Counted from the first letter of the stretch, positions 43,983 through 53,149 are shown. The stretch is DNA of 64,000 nucleotides from Deinococcus seoulensis (GCF_014648115.1 NZ_BMQM01000002.1:245010-309009), one strand, 5' to 3'. Notes: generated from the sequence alone by a model not told the origin. Numbers and translations: made by a program.

Positions 43983-44642
43983 CTACCGGCTGGCCTGCCA
44001 CGCCAGCAGCACGGTCAGGGCGGCGCCGACACCCATGACGGTCAGGGCCTGCACCCGGGTCTTTTTCAGGTACAGCAGGATGCCCAGGCCGGTCAGTGAG
44101 ATGACGGTCAGGAACACGGCGCTCAGGTCGATCACCCATTTCCACAGCGGGCTGGTGTCGCGGCCCTTGTGCAGGTCGTTCATGACGGCCACGGCGCCCT
44201 GCGCGAGGATGGTCGTCTCGTACCGGCCGGTCTGCGTGTCGATGAAGGTGTCGGCGCTGTAGCCGGGCGCCAGGAACGAGATGCTGGCCTCCTGGCCGTC
44301 CACGCGGGGGTCGCTGGCGCGGCCCTTGAGGCCCTGCTGCGCGCGGAGTTCCTCGGCGACGGTCAGCCAGTTGACCTCGCTGCCGCTGATCCAGCCGGCC
44401 GGGAGGGTGCCGGTCACCGTTTTCGTGGTTTCCTGCGTGCCGAACACCCAGTCCGGGTGGTTCAGGGTGATGCCGGTCAGGCTGAAGAACAGCACGACCA
44501 GCAGGCTGATCATGCTGGTGTACGTGTGTGTCCAGCGCAGCCAGACGTTCATGCGGGCTTTCAGGGTGCGGGGGCGGGGCGCGGGCCGGACCCGCGCGGC
44601 CCCGGTGTCCCCGCCCGGCTCAGGCCTTGCTGAAGGTGACAC
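43983..44642 (-). CDS. PepSY-associated transmembrane protein
   Basis: 219 aa. A first helix in the typical context NVWLRWTHTYTSMISLLVVL, the following FSLTGITLNHPDW signature, an extracytoplasmic PepSY-like domain (about 75-160), then MNDLHKGRDTSPLWKWVIDL and two C-terminal helices with YLKKTR between them. The conserved His residues (WTHTY, LNHP, MNDLHKG) may bind heme or a cofactor, as suggested for PepSY-TM proteins. Its start overlaps the DUF2271 gene by 23 bp. Likely membrane electron conduit of the redox cluster. Confidence 0.88.
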   Translation of the reverse strand: MSPSARPEPGGDTGAARVRPAPRPRTLKARMNVWLRWTHTYTSMISLLVVLFFSLTGITLNHPDWVFGTQETTKTVTGTLPAGWISGSEVNWLTVAEELRAQQGLKGRASDPRVDGQEASISFLAPGYSADTFIDTQTGRYETTILAQGAVAVMNDLHKGRDTSPLWKWVIDLSAVFLTVISLTGLGILLYLKKTRVQALTVMGVGAALTVLLAWQASR

Positions 44643-45246
44643 TGGAGGCCTCGATGTCGTTGTTGGTCCCCAGGGTCTTCTTGAAGGAAGCGGCGCCGAC
44701 CGTGACCTTCTCGCGGACCAGCGAGTACGGGCCGTGCTCGCGGGCCGCCTCGACGCACACGTAGTAGGTGCCCTGGGTGGCCATGGCGCCCTTGTCGGTC
44801 TTGCCGTCCCAGGCGACGGCGTACGTGCCGGGGTTGCGGGTGGCCGAGGACACGGTGGAGAGCATGCCGCTGTTCTGGCGGGTCCAGCGGCGCAGTTCCT
44901 GCAACCAGCGGGGGTTCATGCGGGACTGCTGCACCCAGACGGTCAGGGTGCGCACGGTGTTCCCGGCCTCGTCCTCGATCCAGACGGCCACGTAGGGGCG
45001 TTTGACGCGGCCGGTGGCCTTGGTGGCGACCGTGAAGTTGATGTCCAGGGTCATGCCGGTCGCCCATTTCCTGGCGGTGCTGGCGGCGGCGGCCTGTGCG
45101 GGTGCGACGCGGGAGAGGGTCAGGGCGGCGGTGGCGGCGGCCAGCGTGCCCAGGAAGCTGCGGCGGCCGCTGTTGGTGGTGCGGCCGGTGGTCGTGGCAA
45201 CGTCGATATCGGTCGGGTGGGCGTCGGTCTGGTCGGTGTGGGTCAT
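44620..45246 (-). CDS. DUF2271 protein with Tat signal
   Basis: 208 aa. Twin-arginine signal GRRSFLGTLAAATAALTLS (about residues 27-50) directs export in folded form. The mature domain (MTLDINFTVATKATG, RPYVAVWIEDEAGNTVRTL, AWDGKTDKGAMATQGTYYV) is the DUF2271 beta-sandwich. AAGGAG precedes the ATG. Encoded between ApbE and PepSY-TM, a combination I recall from flavin-based extracytosolic electron transfer loci; a clear ApbE flavinylation motif is not visible here, so it may be a redox partner rather than the flavin carrier. Confidence 0.88.
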   Translation of the reverse strand: MTHTDQTDAHPTDIDVATTTGRTTNSGRRSFLGTLAAATAALTLSRVAPAQAAAASTARKWATGMTLDINFTVATKATGRVKRPYVAVWIEDEAGNTVRTLTVWVQQSRMNPRWLQELRRWTRQNSGMLSTVSSATRNPGTYAVAWDGKTDKGAMATQGTYYVCVEAAREHGPYSLVREKVTVGAASFKKTLGTNNDIEASSVTFSKA

Positions 45247-45295
45247 GGCGGGTCTCCTTGCCAGCGCAGCATGCCGCAGCTCTGCTAAGAAACTG

Positions 45296-46306
45296 TTAAC
45301 GACGCCCGGCGCGCGCCAGGACGGGTTTCAGCCGGGCCGGTCGTGGGCCTGCGCAGCGCCAGCCGCTGGTGGCGTGCTGCTCGCCGCCCGCCGTGATGAT
45401 CAGCGCCTCGCAGCCCGGCAGGGATTCCGCCAGGGCCAGTCCCGCCTGGAACGGCAGGACGCTCAGGGTGGTGGCCAGGGCGTCGGCGCTCACGCATTCC
45501 GGCGCGATGACCGTCACGCCCGGCACGTCCCGGACCGGTTGCCCGCTGCGCGGATCGATCACGTGCGAGTACCACTGGTCGCCCACCTGATACCCCCGGT
45601 GCGAGGAGCCGCTGGTGGCCAGCGCACCCCCGCGCACCCGCACCTGCGTCAGCGGCGGGGCGTCGTCACGGGCAGTGAAGGGGTCGGCGACGGCCACGGT
45701 CAAGCCGCGACCGCCGATCACGCGCAGGTCACCTCCGGCGTTCACGAGGACGCTGCGCACGCCCGCGCAGCGGGAGGCGACGGTCGCGGCGCAGTCCACG
45801 ATGTACCCCTTGGCCAGGGCGTTCAGGCCGATGGGGTACCGGGCGATCAGGGTGCCGCTGCCGTCCGGGTGCAGTTCCCACGGTTCGGCGCGCAGGGCGC
45901 TGGCCTGCCGGGCCAGGGTGGCCGGGGTGGGCGGGTGCCCGCTGAGGCTGGCCTGCTTCCAGAGTTCCCCGAAGGCGTCCGCGCCGGGGTGCAGCGCGCC
46001 GCCGCTGAGGGCGTTCCAGTGGTCGGCGAGGCGCAGGACGTTCAGCAGGTCGAGGCTCAGGGGAACGTGCGGGGCGTGCGCGGCCTGCCAGCGGGACAGT
46101 TCGCTGTTCGGGTCGAAGCGGTTGAGGATCAGGGTGAGGCGTTCGATCTCGGTCAGGGCGGCGTGTTCGGCGTCGCGGGCCTGGGCGTGCGTGGCGGCGA
46201 CGATCTGAAGTTCCACTTCTGTTCCAAGGAGTCGTTCGTAGGTGCTGTGCAGTCGCTGCGGGGGGCGCAGGACGTTCAGCAGGGCGGCCGGAATCACGAA
46301 CGGCAT
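45296..46306 (-). CDS. apbE: ApbE-type FAD:protein FMN transferase
   Basis: 336 aa from the ATG at 46306. Start of the domain YERLLGTEVELQIVA, then LTLILNRFDPNSELSRWQ, GLNALAKGYIVDCAA, VNAGGDLRVIGGRG and HVIDPRSGQPVRDVPGVTV, all ApbE hallmarks. Transfers FMN from FAD to Thr/Ser of target proteins outside the cytoplasm. The chosen start lacks a signal peptide; the frame stays open to 46468, adding a membrane-anchor-like N terminus, but the intervening 45 bp are unusually AT-rich and look like a promoter. Start is therefore uncertain. Confidence 0.82.
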   Translation of the reverse strand: MPFVIPAALLNVLRPPQRLHSTYERLLGTEVELQIVAATHAQARDAEHAALTEIERLTLILNRFDPNSELSRWQAAHAPHVPLSLDLLNVLRLADHWNALSGGALHPGADAFGELWKQASLSGHPPTPATLARQASALRAEPWELHPDGSGTLIARYPIGLNALAKGYIVDCAATVASRCAGVRSVLVNAGGDLRVIGGRGLTVAVADPFTARDDAPPLTQVRVRGGALATSGSSHRGYQVGDQWYSHVIDPRSGQPVRDVPGVTVIAPECVSADALATTLSVLPFQAGLALAESLPGCEALIITAGGEQHATSGWRCAGPRPARLKPVLARAGRR

Positions 46307-46332
46307 TCTGACCGAGATTGTTTTGAACCGGG

Positions 46333-46468
46333 TTAAAAAATGAGAACCCCCCCGTCGGCCCCCCCCGCCACGCCGGGCCTGCCGCGCCGCCGCACGCCAC
46401 GCCGCCCACACCACCCCGGCCCCCGCCAGGGCCAGCAGGCCCGCCAGCACCACCCGACCGCGCCGCAT
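46333..46468 (-). pseudogene. Possible small single-pass membrane protein, frameshifted or N-terminus of ApbE
   Basis: ATG at 46468 opens MRRGRVVLAGLLALAGAGVV, a convincing membrane anchor. In the given frame it reads through into ApbE via a Gly/Arg-rich stretch coded by runs of seven and eight G. Removing one G from a run would instead end the frame at TAA 46333-46335 after 44 codons. Either it is a small membrane protein with a homopolymer frameshift (biological or sequencing) or the true ApbE N terminus. The ATG overlaps the TGA target repeat of element F. Confidence 0.35.
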
Positions 46469-46470
46469 CA

Positions 46471-46604
46471 TACGGACTCCGTTTGTTTCGCTGACAACCC
46501 GGAAGGGCGCCGGGTTGCCAGCTCCACGTCCGGAACCCGTTTCTCTCCTTCTCGCATCCGCTCGGATTGAACGGTCTTTGCCGCCCATTCAATCGGAGTC
46601 CGCA
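46471..46604 (-). mobile_element. Miniature inverted-repeat element, complete copy F
   Basis: 134 bp; left end TACGGACTCCGTTTG, right end inward TGCGGACTCCGATTG. Exact TCA direct repeats at 46468-46470 and 46605-46607. The right TCA is the stop of the 102-aa protein gene (TGA on the minus strand), and the left one overlaps the ATG of the downstream reading frame. Hairpin end faces the 102-aa gene. Confidence 0.88.
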
Positions 46605-46913
46605 TCAGGTGGGCGGCTGGTTGCTGGCCGAGTAGAAGATCAGCGCGATCAGCAGGATGTCCAGCGCCCAGCTCGCGGGCCGCCGCAACCGCTCGTCCCG
46701 GCGGGACCGCAGAAACTGAATGCCCAGCCGCACCACCAGCAACCCCGCGATCAGGTACGCGCTGGGCGCCGGACCGCCACTGATCAGAGGCCACAGCAGC
46801 AGCCCCGCCAGCACCGCCAGCAGCGCGAAACTCGCGGCCGTCAACGCGTCCGGCGCGGGCCGCTGCGGTCCCGGACCACCGGAACCGGAGGAGGGAGAAG
46901 GAGAATCCGTCAC
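46605..46913 (-). CDS. Small membrane protein of unknown function (102 aa)
   Basis: Ser/Pro/Gly-rich N terminus (30 residues), then three hydrophobic segments (ASFALLAVLAGLLLWPLIS; AYLIAGLLVVRLGIQFL; WALDILLIALIFYSA) with RSRRDERLRR between helices 2 and 3. No family recognised. Upstream of the ApbE/DUF2271/PepSY genes on the same strand and, before element F inserted, apparently coupled to the next reading frame by TGATG, so it may belong to the same envelope redox unit. Confidence 0.65.
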   Translation of the reverse strand: MTDSPSPSSGSGGPGPQRPAPDALTAASFALLAVLAGLLLWPLISGGPAPSAYLIAGLLVVRLGIQFLRSRRDERLRRPASWALDILLIALIFYSASNQPPT

Positions 46914-46940
46914 CGCCGCATTAAAGCAGACCCGCCACAG

Positions 46941-46984
46941 GCGCAGGTCGCCCCGGCATCCGTTCTCTCCGGGGCGACCTGCGC
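46941..46984 (-). terminator. Hairpin terminator of glgB, 16 bp stem
   Basis: GCGCAGGTCGCCCCGG (46941-46956) pairs perfectly with 46969-46984, loop of 12. Lies 39 bp after the glgB stop on the minus strand. No T-tract follows. Confidence 0.7.
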
Positions 46985-47023
46985 TCAGGGGGCAGGATTC
47001 AGCTGTTCAGTCGGCTCAGCTGT

Positions 47024-49021
47024 TCAGGGGGCGAGGCCCGGATCCGTCGCGCCAGCATCCTGACCGGCTGCCTTCCCGGTGGTCTGTACCGGCACTGCAT
47101 CTGCCTGCGCCGCCTGTGCCTGCGCTGCCCGTGCCTGCGCCGCGTCGTCGGCGGTCGCGGAGGACAGCACCAGCACACTGTTCGGCGGCAGATTCAGCCG
47201 CAGGTGGTGCGGCTGCCCGTTCCAGCCTTCGGCGTGGGCGGTCAGGTCCGGTTGCTGCGTGCCGAACCCGCCGTACCGGCCGTCGTCGGTGGACAGCAGC
47301 ACGCGGTACTCGCCGCCCACCGGCACACCCACCGGGTACAGGTCGCGGTACACGGGCGTCAGGTTCGCCACGATCAGACTCCAGGCGCCGCCCACCGGGT
47401 CGCGCCGCAGGAAGGCGTACACGCTGTTCTCCACGTCGTCCGCGCTGATCCACTGCAGGCCCTCGTCGCGGGTGTCGGCCACGTGCCAGTCCGGGCGGCC
47501 CCGGTACAGGCCGTTCAGGTCCCGCACCAGTTCCAGCACGCCCCGGTGGTCCGGCTGGTCGGCCAGGTGCAGCGGCAGCGCCTGATCGTGGTTCCACTCG
47601 GTGGGCTGCGCGAACTCCTGCCCCATGAACAGCAGTTTCTTGCCGGGCGTGGCCCACATCAGCGCCAGGAACGCGCGGTACCCGGCGCGCTGCGCGTACC
47701 AGTCGCCGGGCATCTTCATGACCATGCTCTTCTTCAGGTGCACGACCTCGTCGTGACTGATCGCCAGGACGTAGTTCTCGCTGGTGCGGTACGCGTTGAA
47801 GAACGTCAGCGCGTGGTGATGGTACCGGCGCCACAACGGGTCCTCCTCGAAGTACCGGAGGTTGTCGTTCATCCAGCCCATCGCCCACTTGTAATCGAAG
47901 CCCAGGCCGTGCGGGCTGGGGGTGGTCACGCCGGGGAACGACGTGCTCTCCTCGGCCACGATCATGCAGCCCGGCGCCATGTGATGCACGACCTCGTTCA
48001 GGCGCTTGAGGAACGCGATGGCTTCCAGATTCTCACGGCCACCGTGCACGTTCGGAATCCACTCGGTGCGCGAGAAATCCAGGTACAGCATGCTCGCCAC
48101 GGCGTCCACACGCAGGCCGTCCACGTGGAAGTCCTGCAACCACTTGAGGGCCGACCCGATCAGGAACATCACGACCTCGTTCCGGCCGTAATCGAAGATG
48201 TACGTGTTCCAGTCGTAGTGGTACCCCTTGCGCGGGTCGGCGTACTCGAACAGCGGCGTGCCGTCGAACCGGCCCAGGCCCGCCGGGTCCGTCGGGAAGT
48301 GCCCCGGCACCCAGTCCAGAATCACGCCGACCCCCAGCGAATGCAGGTGATTCACGAGGTACTTGAAGTCCTCCGGGCTGCCCATGCGGCTCGTGGGCGC
48401 GTAGTACCCGGTCACCTGATACCCCCACGACCCGTCGAACGGGTGCTCCATGACGCCCAGCAACTCCACGTGCGTGTACCCCATGAACGTCACGTACTCG
48501 CCCAGCCGGTGCGCCAGATCACGGTAATTCAGGAACCAGCCGTCCTCCCGCCGCGCCCAGGACGGCAGGTGCACCTCGTACACGCTGACCGCATGATCCA
48601 GGCCCGCGCTGCGCTCCGCCATCCACGCGCCGTCCGTCCAGTCGAACGGCTGATCCCACACGATGCTGGCCGTCGCCGGACGCACCTCGAAGAACGACCC
48701 GTACGGGTCCATCTTGTCCTCGGTGCGGCCGTCCGGGCCGGTAATGCGGAACTTGTACCGCTGCCCATGCCGGGCCGACGGCACGAACACCCCCCAGAAC
48801 CCGAAGTCCAGGCGCTGCATGGGGTTATCGAACCCGTTGAAGCCGTTGAAATCGCCCACCACGCTCACGTGATGCGCGTTCGGAGCCCACACGCCAAAAC
48901 GCACGCCCGTCACGCCGTCCTCGGTCACGACGTGCGCGCCCAGCAGGTGATCGGGCCGCACCAGATCCGCCGTGACGAGCTTCTGAAGATGACCATGATC
49001 CAGCGGAAGCGCTTCACTCAT
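47024..49021 (-). CDS. glgB: 1,4-alpha-glucan branching enzyme (GH13)
   Basis: 665 aa. N-terminal CBM48 (GVRFGVWAPNAHHVSVVGDF), GH13 barrel with FMGYTHVELLGVMEHPF, nucleophile Asp in GLRVDAVASMLY, acid Glu in MIVAEESTSFPG and the transition-state Asp in ISHDEVVHLKKS, then a C-terminal beta domain and an Ala/Gln-rich tail (about 625-665). Creates alpha-1,6 branches in glycogen. TACACT lies seven bases before the ATG at 49021 (plus 49029-49034), showing a leaderless start. No other glycogen genes adjoin. Confidence 0.96.
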   Translation of the reverse strand: MSEALPLDHGHLQKLVTADLVRPDHLLGAHVVTEDGVTGVRFGVWAPNAHHVSVVGDFNGFNGFDNPMQRLDFGFWGVFVPSARHGQRYKFRITGPDGRTEDKMDPYGSFFEVRPATASIVWDQPFDWTDGAWMAERSAGLDHAVSVYEVHLPSWARREDGWFLNYRDLAHRLGEYVTFMGYTHVELLGVMEHPFDGSWGYQVTGYYAPTSRMGSPEDFKYLVNHLHSLGVGVILDWVPGHFPTDPAGLGRFDGTPLFEYADPRKGYHYDWNTYIFDYGRNEVVMFLIGSALKWLQDFHVDGLRVDAVASMLYLDFSRTEWIPNVHGGRENLEAIAFLKRLNEVVHHMAPGCMIVAEESTSFPGVTTPSPHGLGFDYKWAMGWMNDNLRYFEEDPLWRRYHHHALTFFNAYRTSENYVLAISHDEVVHLKKSMVMKMPGDWYAQRAGYRAFLALMWATPGKKLLFMGQEFAQPTEWNHDQALPLHLADQPDHRGVLELVRDLNGLYRGRPDWHVADTRDEGLQWISADDVENSVYAFLRRDPVGGAWSLIVANLTPVYRDLYPVGVPVGGEYRVLLSTDDGRYGGFGTQQPDLTAHAEGWNGQPHHLRLNLPPNSVLVLSSATADDAAQARAAQAQAAQADAVPVQTTGKAAGQDAGATDPGLAP

Positions 49022-49150
49022 GCCCCCGAGTGTAGCCGCGCCCCACGCCACACACGCCGCCCATGCGGCGAACATGAAGGAACGGTCAGAGCGTGACCGG
49101 GGCGGCATGTGCGCCGTGAGAGGCGAAACCTGCCGCGTATGCTGCCCGCT

Positions 49151-49963
49151 GTGACACGCCTGCCAGCCACCCCACCCGACGCGGCCCTCCCGGCCCTGGC
49201 CGACCTGCTGGGATGCGGCGCCGACGACCTGCGCCCCCTGCTGCCCCAGCTCACAGCCGCGTGGCTGGCGGCCGATGACGCAGGCGTGATCGCGCTGCGC
49301 CGCACCCCCCGCGCGGACCTGGAAGTGCTGGGCGGCGCCCGGCCCGGCCCGCGGCAGGCAGAGGTCGCGGCGGCCCTGCTGCGCGCCGCCTCGGCATCCG
49401 GCACACCCCTGAGTGCCTACGCGGACGACAGCCTGCTGCCCGGCAGCACCCTGCGGACGCTCGGCTGGCAACACGCGGGGCAGTACACGGAGTGGCACGG
49501 ACCCCTGCCCACCCCGGAAATGTCAGTCCCGGCGGGGCTGCGAGTCCTGCCGCTGGCCGCCGTGTCCGCTCTGACCGTCCGGCGGGAGGCGCAGGGCACC
49601 TACGCCGACCGCCTGGGCCACACGCTGGTCAGCGACACCGACATCGTTCCGGACGCCCACGGAGCCGACGACCGCGTGGGGTACATCGCGCTGGACGGGG
49701 CCGGTCGGGGTGTCGGCATCTGCCGCGCGTGGCTGGACGGCGACACCCTGACGGTCGGCAGTCCCGGCGTCCACCCTGACCTGCGACACACCGCGCTACG
49801 GCACGCGCTGCTGCGCGCCACCTGCGACGCCGCGCACCTGCAAGGAGTGCAGCGACTGGTCATGCAGGCCTGGGGCGATACGCCCGCAGAAACGCAGGCG
49901 GACACAGATCTGGGCCTGCAAGCCGTGACCGTCACCCCCATCTACCTCTCCCGGCCAGCATGA
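49151..49963 (+). CDS. GNAT-family N-acetyltransferase (two-domain)
   Basis: 270 aa. N-terminal degenerate half and C-terminal GNAT half with GVGICRAWLDGDTLTVGSPG, VHPDLRHTALRHALLRATCD (acetyl-CoA loop) and a final DLGLQAVTVTPIYLS. GTG 49151 is selected because TATGCT (49138-49143) lies seven bases before it; the overlapping upstream ATG at 49139 would sit inside the -10 box. Substrate unknown. Convergent with ilvE 50 bp away. Confidence 0.75.
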   Translation: MTRLPATPPDAALPALADLLGCGADDLRPLLPQLTAAWLAADDAGVIALRRTPRADLEVLGGARPGPRQAEVAAALLRAASASGTPLSAYADDSLLPGSTLRTLGWQHAGQYTEWHGPLPTPEMSVPAGLRVLPLAAVSALTVRREAQGTYADRLGHTLVSDTDIVPDAHGADDRVGYIALDGAGRGVGICRAWLDGDTLTVGSPGVHPDLRHTALRHALLRATCDAAHLQGVQRLVMQAWGDTPAETQADTDLGLQAVTVTPIYLSRPA

Positions 49964-50013
49964 GGCGGGGAGCGGCCCGCGCACTGCGAACCCGCCCCCC
50001 GCCTCCGGTGCCG

Positions 50014-51054
50014 TTACACCTTGACGATCCAGCCTTCCGGGGCCTCGCGGTCGCCGTACTGGATGCCGACGAGTTCGTCGTACAGGCGGCGGGTGACGGG
50101 GCCGACCTCGGTTTCGCTGTGGAACACGTGGAAGGTGTCCTCGTGCTGGATACCGCCGATGGGCGTGATGACGGCGGCGGTGCCGCACGCGCCGGCCTCG
50201 GCGTACTCGTCGAGGCGGTCGATGAACACGTCGCCCTCGACGACGTTCAGGCCCAGGCGGTGTTCGGCGAGCCAGAGGAGGCTGTACTTGGTGATGCTGG
50301 GCAGGATGCTGGGGGATTTGGGCGTGATGAACGTCTGGCCGTCACGGGTGATGGCGAAGAAGTTCGCGGCGCCGACTTCCTCGATCTTGGTGTGCGTGGC
50401 GGGGTCGAGGTAGATGGCGTCCGCGAAGTGGCGGTCCTTGGCCTGCGCGCCGGGCAGGAGGCTGGCGGCGTAGTTCCCGCCGACCTTGGCGGCGCCGGTG
50501 CCGTGCGGCGCGGCGCGGTCCATGCCGGACGTGATGAAGTTGTGGGGGGTCAGGCCGCCCTTGAAGTACGCGCCGACGGGAATGGCGAACACCCCGAAGA
50601 TGAATTCCGGGGCGGTGCGCACGCCGATGTTGTCGCCCACGCCGATCACGTAGGGGCGCAGGTACAGCGCGCCGCCCGTGCCGTAGGGGGGAATCCAGTG
50701 TTCGTTGGCTTTCACGACCTGACGGCAGGCGTCGATGAACTGTTCGGTGCTGACTTCGGGCATCAGGATACGGCGGCAGCTGGCCTGCATGCGCGCGGCG
50801 TTCTGGTCGGGGCGGAAGAGGTTGATGCTGCCGTCGGCGGCGCGGTACGCCTTGAGGCCCTCGAAGCACTGCTGGCCGTAGTGCAGTGCGGTGCTGCCCT
50901 CGCTGATGTGCAGGACGTTGTCGAGGGTCAGGGTTCCGTGGTCCCACGCGCCGTCACGCCAGTGCGAGAGGTAGCGTTCGTCGGTGCGGATGTAACTGAA
51001 TCCCAGTGTGTTCCAGTCGAGGTCCACGGGCGGGCGGGGGGTGTGGGTGGTCAT
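50014..51054 (-). CDS. ilvE: Branched-chain amino acid aminotransferase
   Basis: 346 aa, class IV PLP aminotransferase making Val, Leu and Ile from the keto acids. Motifs LHYGQQCFEGLKAYR, RPYVIGVGDNIGVRTAPEF, PLP lysine in GAAKVGGNYAASLLP, EEVGAANFFAI and EAGACGTAAVITPI. Start taken at ATG 51054, seven bases after CACAAT; an ATG nine bases earlier (51063) overlaps that box and is the alternative. Lies 75 bp downstream of hisH, transcribed in the same direction. Confidence 0.95.
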   Translation of the reverse strand: MTTHTPRPPVDLDWNTLGFSYIRTDERYLSHWRDGAWDHGTLTLDNVLHISEGSTALHYGQQCFEGLKAYRAADGSINLFRPDQNAARMQASCRRILMPEVSTEQFIDACRQVVKANEHWIPPYGTGGALYLRPYVIGVGDNIGVRTAPEFIFGVFAIPVGAYFKGGLTPHNFITSGMDRAAPHGTGAAKVGGNYAASLLPGAQAKDRHFADAIYLDPATHTKIEEVGAANFFAITRDGQTFITPKSPSILPSITKYSLLWLAEHRLGLNVVEGDVFIDRLDEYAEAGACGTAAVITPIGGIQHEDTFHVFHSETEVGPVTRRLYDELVGIQYGDREAPEGWIVKV

Positions 51055-51138
51055 GCCGTTCATTGTGGCTCAGGCACGGGCGGCGGGTCTATTGCCCGTT
51101 GCGGATAGCGGGACGGCGCCCACGGGGTCTACCGGCCG

Positions 51139-51779
<641 letters not shown>

Positions 51780-51783
<4 letters not shown>

Positions 51784-52367
51784 AGGCTGCCCTTGGTGCT
51801 GGGCATGGTCTGCGAGGTGACCTGCACGGCGTCGCGCAGGGCGCGGGCGACGGCCTTCACGATGGCCTCGATGACGTGGTGAGCCTCGCGGCCCGCGAGG
51901 AGCCGGACGTGCATGGTGATGCCCGCGTGGTTGCACAGGCCGCGCAGGAATTCGCGCAGGTGGTAGTGGGTCATGCCGCCCGCGTCGCCCCAGACGTTCA
52001 GGGTCTCGGGTTCGAAGGCGAGGTGTGCGCGGCCCGACAGGTCGAGTACGACGTGCGCCAGCGTTTCGTCCATGGGCACGAAGGCACTGCCGTAGCGTTC
52101 GATGCCCCGGCGGTCGCCGAGCGCCTGCGAGAGCGCCTGCCCGAGGGTGATGCCGGTGTCCTCGATCAGGTGGTGCGGTTCGATGTGCAGGTCGCCGGTG
52201 GCGCGCACCGTCAGGCCGATGCGGGCGTGGCGGGCCAGCGCGTCGAGCATGTGGTCCAGGAAGCCGTGCCCGGTGTGCGGGTGCTCGTAGGTGGTGGTGT
52301 CCAGGTCCAGCGTGACGCTGATGTCGGTTTCGCTGGTGGTTCGGGTGACGGTGGCCGCGCGACTCAT
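51780..52367 (-). CDS. hisB: Imidazoleglycerol-phosphate dehydratase HisB (monofunctional)
   Basis: 195 aa, dehydratase only, without the HAD phosphatase domain of enterobacterial HisB. Metal-binding repeats HTGHGFLDHMLDALARH, EPHHLIEDTGITLGQAL and GREAHHVIEAIVKAVARAL are intact. The ATG at 52367 (MSRAATVTRTT) lies seven bases after TACCAT (plus 52375-52380), so it is preferred to an ATG nine bases upstream within that box. First gene of hisB-hisH, divergent from ddrA with 152 bp between. Confidence 0.95.
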
Positions 52368-52477
52368 GGCACGCATGGTAGAGGGCGCGGCGGGCCAGGA
52401 GTGTGGGGTTGTCGATGGAAGGGGCGCGGGGAGGGGCGGTGCTGGGGAGCAGATGCGGGCTTCCAGACACCCGGTCA

Positions 52478-52513
52478 TTCTGTCTTGACCGTAATTGCAT
52501 TCTGTTATAGACT
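52478..52513 (+). promoter_or_regulatory. ddrA promoter with candidate radiation/desiccation response motif
   Basis: TTCTGTCTTGACCGTAA at 52478-52494 resembles the 17 bp RDRM palindrome (consensus TTATGTCATTGACATAA). It overlaps the -35 box TTGACC (52485-52490), which is 17 bp from a TAGACT -10 box (52508-52513). The -10 ends six bases before the ddrA ATG, so the mRNA is probably leaderless. In Deinococcus RDRM sites are bound by the repressor DdrO, which PprI/IrrE cleaves after radiation. Confidence 0.8.
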
Positions 52514-52519
52514 AAATCC

Positions 52520-53149
52520 ATGAAACTGAGCGATGTCCAGAAACGACTCCAGTCCCCGTTTCCCGCTCACATGGTGGCGTGGAAAGCCGTCGCCATCAGC
52601 AAGGATCGCAGCCGCGCACTACTCCTGGCCCACATCGACGCCCGCGCCGTTCAGGACCGCCTGGACGCCATCTGCCCAGACCACTGGGAATTCAGCGTGG
52701 AAGTCATCCCCGGCACACCCATCCCCACCGTCAAGGGCCGCCTGACCGTCCTGGGCGTCAGCCGCGAGGACATCGGACAGGCCCCGGACGGCGACCTGAG
52801 CACCCTGAAAGCCGCCGCCAGCGACGCCCTGAAACGCTGCGCCGTGCACTTCGGCATCGGCCGCTACCTGTACGACCTGCCCCGCACCTGGGGCGACTGG
52901 GACGACACCAAACGCCAGCCCACCCACACCCCGGAACTGCCCGACTGGGCGCGCCCCGACCACGAACGCACGCCCGGCGGCGCGCACCTGATGCAGGCCA
53001 TGGACCAGCTGCGCTACGAACTGCCCGAGGACCTCGACCTGCAACGCGAGGTGTACCGCCACCTGAAAGCCGCGCTGGGCAGCCTGCACCCCGACCAGCA
53101 GCCCCCGCTGGGGCAACCGAAGAACGGCCACACCGGACGGGCCGCGTGA
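52520..53149 (+). CDS. ddrA: DNA damage response protein DdrA (Rad52-like)
   Basis: 209 aa. Matches the DdrA pattern: MKLSDVQKRLQSPFPAHMVA, IDARAVQDRLDAICPDHWEF, TVKGRLTVLGVSREDIG and the family core ASDALKRCAVHFGIGRYLYDL shared with Rad52/Rad22. In D. radiodurans DdrA binds 3' single-strand ends and protects them after radiation or desiccation. The C-terminal 60 residues are less conserved and acidic to basic mixed. Promoter carries a candidate RDRM. The stop overlaps the next start, GTGA. Confidence 0.95.
   Translation: MKLSDVQKRLQSPFPAHMVAWKAVAISKDRSRALLLAHIDARAVQDRLDAICPDHWEFSVEVIPGTPIPTVKGRLTVLGVSREDIGQAPDGDLSTLKAAASDALKRCAVHFGIGRYLYDLPRTWGDWDDTKRQPTHTPELPDWARPDHERTPGGAHLMQAMDQLRYELPEDLDLQREVYRHLKAALGSLHPDQQPPLGQPKNGHTGRAA

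Noticed and set aside
46307..46345. Possible FMN riboswitch or operator upstream of apbE (AACCCGGTT palindrome)
   Set aside because: No conserved RFN-element helices; the short palindrome alone is not enough.
46340..46570. Plus-strand 76-codon frame crossing element F
   Set aside because: Pro/Arg/His-rich, runs through the mobile element and opposes the ApbE leader.
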